Shown piece after piece: positions 58,763 to 64,000 of a DNA stretch of 64,000 nucleotides (position 1 is the first letter of the stretch; each line of letters opens with the position of its first letter). The notes below the pieces were generated by a model. It made no database searches, had not been told where the DNA came from, and saw nothing but the letters and a program-made list of their open reading frames with translations. Both the position numbers and the translations under genes were made by a program. The stretch comes from Pseudevernia furfuracea (taxonomy: Eukaryota; Ascomycota; Lecanoromycetes; Lecanorales; Parmeliaceae), in assembly GCA_022315425.1 (NCBI GenBank), contig JAIUPT010000021.1:1302001-1366000 (forward strand), given 5' to 3'.

Positions 58763-61614
58763 TGCATCCGTTGCATACCATCATCCAAGGGCTGAATGAG
58801 GGTAAATGGCGGAGTTGGGTCTCACGGAGGAGAAAGGAGCGGGTCTACCAATGTTTTTGTATTCAGTGTTTGGATATTTTCCTTCGGCAAGAGCTAAGTG
58901 GATAGGATGTCTGGTGAATTGGTCATGAGGGTGAGGGTGAGGAGAAGAATGTATGTTTCGCAGAGCACTTTATTCAGTGAGAGAAAAGAAAGAGAGAAAT
59001 TTAAGAGGATGTGAGGATGTAAAGATGTGAGGAGTGAGGATGGAGATGTGTGGTTAATGGGAGTCTCGAGTTCTAGACCGGTCTTCCATTTTGCGGAGGA
59101 AATTAAATTTGCTGAGGCACCGAAGATACCAGAAGAGAAAAGAGAAAGGGCAACCGCGGATAGAGTACTCCGTAGAGTATAACTCAGTACTGTACTCAGT
59201 ATATCCTATCCTGCCTTATCCCTGAAATTCATTTCTGAATCCTTGCAAAGTTCAAAGTTGCGGCCAACTGCGCGTTTCCGAGGCTAAATTCAAATATTAC
59301 AACGGCTTTTTCCCTTTTTCCCTTTTTCCCTTTTTCCCCTCACTGACTCACTTTTCAAGGCCATTGACTTGCAGCTCAGTCCCCGCTCAATTGCAGTTGC
59401 ACTGCTTTCGGACGCATCCTTCCTTCCTCTTTAGAACTGTCAGCAATCACAGTCGCGTCACTTGTGTGGGAACAGGTGAAAGGTGAAAGGTGAAAAGAAT
59501 CCTCCCGATGTACCGAGTACCTTTCTTGGCACCATTAGCTTCACAGAAGGTGCGGGCCATGCCAAAAACTCAATGTGCGGTCAGAAGCCACAGCAAAGAT
59601 TTTTTGCCTACACGGAAGGCAGCGGAGCCAGGCCTCCTGAGATTCTACGACACGCTTTGCCCGCTTTGCATGGTACTTGGAACATGTCACAATCTTCATG
59701 CAGGCCCATCGAGTTTCCGCTCGTGGTCAGCAATCATCATCGCCTCCATCGGCATCAAAAGGCATTCACGGGGCTGAACCATGGAAGAACAGGCTCAAAT
59801 CAGTCGGGGGGATGGATTGATTGGTAGAGGCATTCAAGGACTGGAGAACTGTGACACTGTATTGGCTCAAACTTTTCGCGACTTGGTCCGGCACCAGCCG
59901 GATACGCCAGGCTCCGCGCGTCGTACGCTGCATGGCTCTGACCTCTGCGCCTTGTAAATCTCGCGGAAACAGGTATGTAACATGAACGGGCATACATAAA
60001 TTTGGCGCTTGCGCAATCCCAAAGCTTCCTCGCCGCTGCAGTCCTATCCCAGGGCTCTTACTCGTAGGCATGTGCGCTGGATGGCCTTGAAACTGTGCAC
60101 AGCCCGGACATTGAGACGCTCCGAGAAACTGTCAGATGGTGAAGCTTATGCTGAGTTCCCCAGGACGTGTGGGACTGTGGACGGGTTGTTCCGATTCGCT
60201 GAGGGTAAAATACGTTAGGGTATTTTTCGAAGTAACGACATGCATGCCTTGGCCTTGACAACACACTCTGATTATGCTGCCTTTTCAGCAGAAACCCTGT
60301 TGACATGGTATACATGACTCAAGACGATTCTACAAAGCAGCTGCTTGAAATGGCTACAGCCTGTGGTTAGGACTTTGGTCGCAGTACAAGCTCCACGGCC
60401 TCCATCCATCTTGTCGCTATCGGCCTTGAGATCGTAAGGCAGTCACCCTTGTGACCATGAACGTCGGCGAGGCTATATGGTAGGGCTCGTATCCGGACGA
60501 CTCGAATGTGAAAGATAAGAAGAAACAAGGCTGTCCTCCATGAAATACGGGAAGAAAATGGACTATTCTCTCCCAAGAACATATCGTGTTCATTGCAAGC
60601 AAACTATGCCTCGCCATTTTGTGGCTATTCGCGTGGAGACGGTAATGAGCACATGCTTTGTGGGTAGGTATGCTGGCGGAAGTATGCAGTAAGACCCATG
60701 TTCCAACGACTGGAACGTGAAGCATGGAAGACACAGAGTGATGCTCTTCCGAATCCCATACACCCCTCCCTACCATGACGCATAGATCTTCAAGACCTGA
60801 AATTCCCAGACGACGAGGCATGGAAGAGGTGATAGCTCCAGAAGCGTCGATTATGAGCGCCAGAGAAGAAGGTGTCGTGATGAACCAAAGGGGACTGCTC
60901 TTTTCCAACGGGCCAGCTTGTCACTTCGATAGGGCGTACGTAGTGGAGGTATAATCGGATGATTCAAATGTATGATAAAAGCAACCACAATGACAGTCCT
61001 TACGACTGAATAGCAACCTCCGTTCCCGTAGACTGAGATTGTACTTTGGGAGCGCTGGGTAGGCTGTTGATGCAGGACTACCTTTTTCTTTCACCACCAA
61101 CGAGCCCTTCCACCTCCCTCTTGGAAGAAGAAGAAGAAGAAGACTCGGTCCCCCCCAAGAAGCAGTAAGCAATTGCAAAGGTAGCCGAGGCGTAAGGTAA
61201 TCAACTCACCGCAACGGTGGTATACAGGCCAAGAAGTGAGATTGATGCATGCATGGGCGCTTTCCCCCCCATATCCCGAACACAACAGAATTCCGAAAAG
61301 AAACATAAAAGCGCGATTGATATACCAGATCCCTCCCCTCCCGCATAGATAGATAGAAAGCATGGGAAAAATTATACAGTAGACTCGTACACCATCATAG
61401 GCCGATCAAGGTGCCGCCCGATGGGTTCTTTGTTGTGAATGAATCTTCCACCCAAGCTAATTTCCTCAAAGGGGGCTAGCCAAACAAAGCTTTTCCTTAC
61501 CCCCTTCCATGCCAACACCCCATCACAAAACTTCACCCTCTTGGAAAAACGCGGAGTATAGAACCTCCGTCCCCCGACACCCGCCGCCATCGACCCGAAG
61601 TGGAAAGATTCAAG
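58763..61614. other. 2.85 kb non-coding interval between divergent genes
   Basis: It should hold promoters for the minus-strand 585-residue gene and the plus-strand gene at 61615. A repeat of tttttccc (four copies) is at ~59307-59338, (GAA)n at ~61122-61142, and a motif of repeated actcagtac near 59180-59200. ORFs such as 60908-60417 (163 codons, minus) look random. No RNA gene was recognised. Confidence 0.5.
59307..59338. repeat. Four copies of an 8-bp tttttccc unit
   Basis: Perfect tandem pyrimidine repeat in the region upstream of the 585-residue gene. It may be a neutral microsatellite. Confidence 0.85.
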
Positions 61615-64000
61615 ATGGATCCTCCTCCACCAGAGCCTCCCAAGACTCCTCCGAACAAGTTCCCACACCCCCCAACACCTCGCCAAAAGACCCCGCCGCC
61701 CAGGATTTCCTGCGACATCAACACCCGTGACGCGCAAGGCCCGTTGTATTTCGAGTACCATAACCAACCTCCGGATTTCGAAGTGCCTCCCTTGGAGGGA
61801 GGTGATTTCAAAGAGCGTCTGACTCTGGAGGAGTTCGCGGACAAGCTGGGACTCAAGTAAGCTCACGACTGTCCAAATTCGGACACCAACTCACCTACCA
61901 CGCAGGCTGCCATCAGGAGAGTCTGTGTTGTCCGGAAGGCCTGATCCATCCGAGTTAACACCCGGAACTAAGCTTCCACCCTCCATCCAGGAAATTGACC
62001 GTCTTCTGAAGAAGGGCGACGAAGATCCAAGGTGGGTTGTCCACATTGCGAACTCCAACACTCCACTGACGTATAACACAGGTCCTCATCCGGAAAATCT
62101 CCCACCTCGGAGCCGAAATCAACGTCTGGAGTCTTTCTCAAACCGGCCGAAGGGCTACAGAAGAAGGTTGACAGAAAGGATCCGAAGTAACCTCATCATG
62201 ACCCCGAACTTCACCGATCACTGACATACCCCGCAGGCCGTCATCTGAAAAATCCAAAAAATCGAAGCTAGAATTTGGAGCCATGCTTCCACCTCCTCCC
62301 AGAGCGCCCAGAGGCCTGGACGAGAAGGCGGACAAGCAAAATCCGAAGTAAGCCTACAACGAGCGTGACTTCCACCACCCGCTGATGTACCACGCAGACC
62401 CTCATCCGAGAAGTCCAACAAAACAAAGCAAGAGGTAGGAGCTATGCCCCCCCGTCTGCTCAAAGGCGCCGCTCGTCTCCAGGAAATGGCAGACATGGCC
62501 AATCCCCAGCAAGCCGAGGAAGATCGTGCCAAGGTCTTCATGGACCGTCTACCCCACGTTCAAGCGGCCTCTCGTCGTCTGCAAGGTCAGCTCGAGATCC
62601 ACAGTGATGAGACTTGGCCACTGCCACCCCTGCCAGATGATCCTAATCCCTTCATAATCGAAACGAATGCGATAAAGATCCGCGCTGCGTTGGAGAATTG
62701 CAAGGACTTTGCCGTGCGCATCGACCGTGAGTCAGGCAAACTTGAATTTCTTGATGTTGTCGCGAAGTATGGTAAGAAGCGTGTGGTGATGCCAGCCGGT
62801 CAAGGCCCGGCGATCAGGCTTACTTCTTTCGAGGATGAGAAGAAAGCCAGTGAGACCGAGCAATCTAACGCCATTGCACGTATGATGGACGAAGGTCTCC
62901 AAGAAGAGCTGAAGGAACTTGAACAAGAAGGCATGAGTGGTAAGTCTGGTAAGGCCTTCGATCCCGACTTTGCTGACCAAATTTCAGAGGTTCCATCAAC
63001 TCCAAAATCCCTGTTCCATAGCTTTGGTCTTTCTCCGGCGCCTACTGCCCCTCAAATCAGCCAAGAAATCAGTACAGCAGCACGTGAAGATGAAGACTTA
63101 GTCTCCGCCTCTCAGAGAGGTAGCTCGGTTCAAGAAGGCAGCTCAATGCAAAGAGGCAGCTCAGTGCAAGAAGGCAGCTCAGTACAAGAAGGCAGCTCAA
63201 TGCAAGAAGGCAGCTCAATGCAAGAAGGCAGCTCAATGCAAAGAGGCAGCTCAGTGCAAGAAGGCAGCTCAGTGCAAGAAGGCAGCTCAGTTAACACTGC
63301 AGTGCGAGAGAAGCGCGAGGAATGGGATGAACTATCGAAAGACCCTCGTTTCCGTGGCATCGGACCATATGGATGGGCTGAATATGATGGCTCGCCAACG
63401 CCAGAACCGACTGAAGTCTCAAATGGCACCCCAGATTGGGTCTATAGAGAGAACGCTACCCCTGATCCGCACTATGACTCTTGCGGGAACTCGATACCCT
63501 ATAACACGCCAACGGCCAGCAATGACGACCCGGAGATACGCACGTCCTTACACGAGGCTGAGAGCGCCAGCGCTGCTTCCGAACATATCTCAGCTGCCCT
63601 TGCTCCTCCCAGCCGAGAGCTTAGCGCTCTCTCCGTCCATGACACTGAAGCTGGAGGGACGCAATCCATTATTGACGAGGAAATAGCTGTTCTCAACACT
63701 AAAGACAAGGGTAAAGACATAGAGACAAACCCAAGTGTTGGAGAGATGATGTCGGAAGGTGCTCGGGCTCAAGATAAGGGCAAAGGGCAAGAGACAAGCT
63801 CAAGCGTTGGAGGCAACTCTCCGTACGCTCCTCAGATTCAACAGAAAGGTAAAGGCAAGCAGACGATCTCCGGTTTCCGCGATACCTATATGGACGACCG
63901 TAAAGAAGGTCACGGCAAGATGACAAGCTCGTACGGGACAAAGCTCGACGTTGCAGCGAGCCTTCGCAACCATACGCTCACTTTTCTTGATGAGACCCAG
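61615..64000 (+). CDS. 5' part of an unknown gene built from duplicated exons, cut by the window edge
   Basis: Proposed exons: 61615-61856, 61906-62031, 62082-62186, 62237-62347, 62398-62939 and 62988 to beyond 64000. The first four introns are 49-50 nt, and all split a codon after its second base. The last proposed intron (62940-62987) is 48 nt and stop-free. The N-terminus is Pro-rich (MDPPPPEPPKTPPNKFPHPP), then ISCDINTRDAQGPLYFEYHN. Exons 2-4 and the start of exon 5 code related units that begin PSSEKS-like and end DPR/DPK/NPK/NPQ. A more ordered region follows (DETWPLPPLPDDPNPFIIET, AIKIRAALENCKDFAVRID, LEFLDVVAKYGKKRVVMPAG), then ten (E/R)GSS(V/M)Q repeats and a Ser/Lys/Glu-rich region still open at the edge. 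I recognise no family. Cytosolic or nuclear by lack of a signal peptide. The start is the first ATG in the frame near the exon; an upstream exon cannot be excluded. Confidence 0.65.
61857..62414 (+). repeat. Array of duplicated intron-exon units inside the gene at 61615
   Basis: Four consecutive intron-exon junctions have related DNA. Introns are 49, 50, 50 and 50 nt, and their 3' ends read like ctgac-ta-c-cgcag. The following exons start with (g)ccgtcatctgaaaaatcc, accctcatccgagaagtcc, gtcctcatccggaaaatct and the more diverged gctgccatcaggagagtct. Exons end in (g/a)atccgaa or gatccaag before the donor. Similarity in both intron and exon points to segmental duplication. Confidence 0.75.
63116..63295 (+). 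repeat. Ten 18-bp coding repeats (hexapeptide Glu/Arg-Gly-Ser-Ser-Val/Met-Gln)
   Basis: Ten units in frame, the first starting at AGA 63116 and the last ending GTT AAC at 63295. Units alternate Glu or Arg at position one and Val or Met at position five, with nearly identical DNA, which suggests recent expansion. Confidence 0.9.

Noticed and set aside
61372..61866. 164-codon minus-strand ORF
   Set aside because: It lies antisense to the first exon of the gene at 61615 and mirrors its Pro-rich codons.

Overview
The window is nuclear DNA of a filamentous ascomycete (Pezizomycotina). The evidence is: short GT-AG introns, mostly 46-77 nt with CTGAC/CTAAC-type branch points; long intergenic stretches full of microsatellites; and the gene set itself (a group X hybrid histidine kinase, a fungal-type UDP-galactopyranose mutase, a full-size PDR-type ABC transporter, a Dor1/COG8 subunit, a PDK1 kinase with a C-terminal PH domain). 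I cannot name the species. All exon models were built by hand from splice signals, frame and family resemblance.

Layout. 0-3 kb: the tail of an acidic protein, COG8 (Golgi tethering) and a PRKRIP1/DUF1168 splicing-factor homologue. 2.7-14 kb: gene-poor, with one Q-rich nuclear protein between a 5.4 kb and a 4.4 kb repeat-rich interval. 14-21.5 kb: a 2426-residue group X histidine kinase in four exons, followed by a WW-domain protein. 24-29 kb: a triose-phosphate/nucleotide-sugar-type transporter with a 6-nt micro-exon, a pyridoxal-reductase-like aldo-keto reductase and a small secreted glycoprotein. 30-34.6 kb: an Hsp70-like ATPase in ten exons, divergent from a coiled-coil protein of unknown function. 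35.6-41 kb: a DJ-1/PfpI protein, a SAM methyltransferase and UDP-galactopyranose mutase. 41-54 kb: a disordered Ser/Pro-rich protein, PDK1, a metallo-beta-lactamase-fold hydrolase and the PDR transporter. 54-61.6 kb: non-coding sequence with duplicated segments around one 585-residue unknown protein. 61.6 kb to the end: the 5' part of an unknown gene built from duplicated exon-intron units, with an in-frame intron and a hexapeptide repeat.

The genes do not form an obvious biosynthetic cluster. Most are housekeeping or stress/signalling functions. The parts that look least described are the exon-duplication gene at the right edge (61615 onward), the Hsp70-like/coiled-coil divergent pair (29986-34588), and the micro-exon in the transporter gene.
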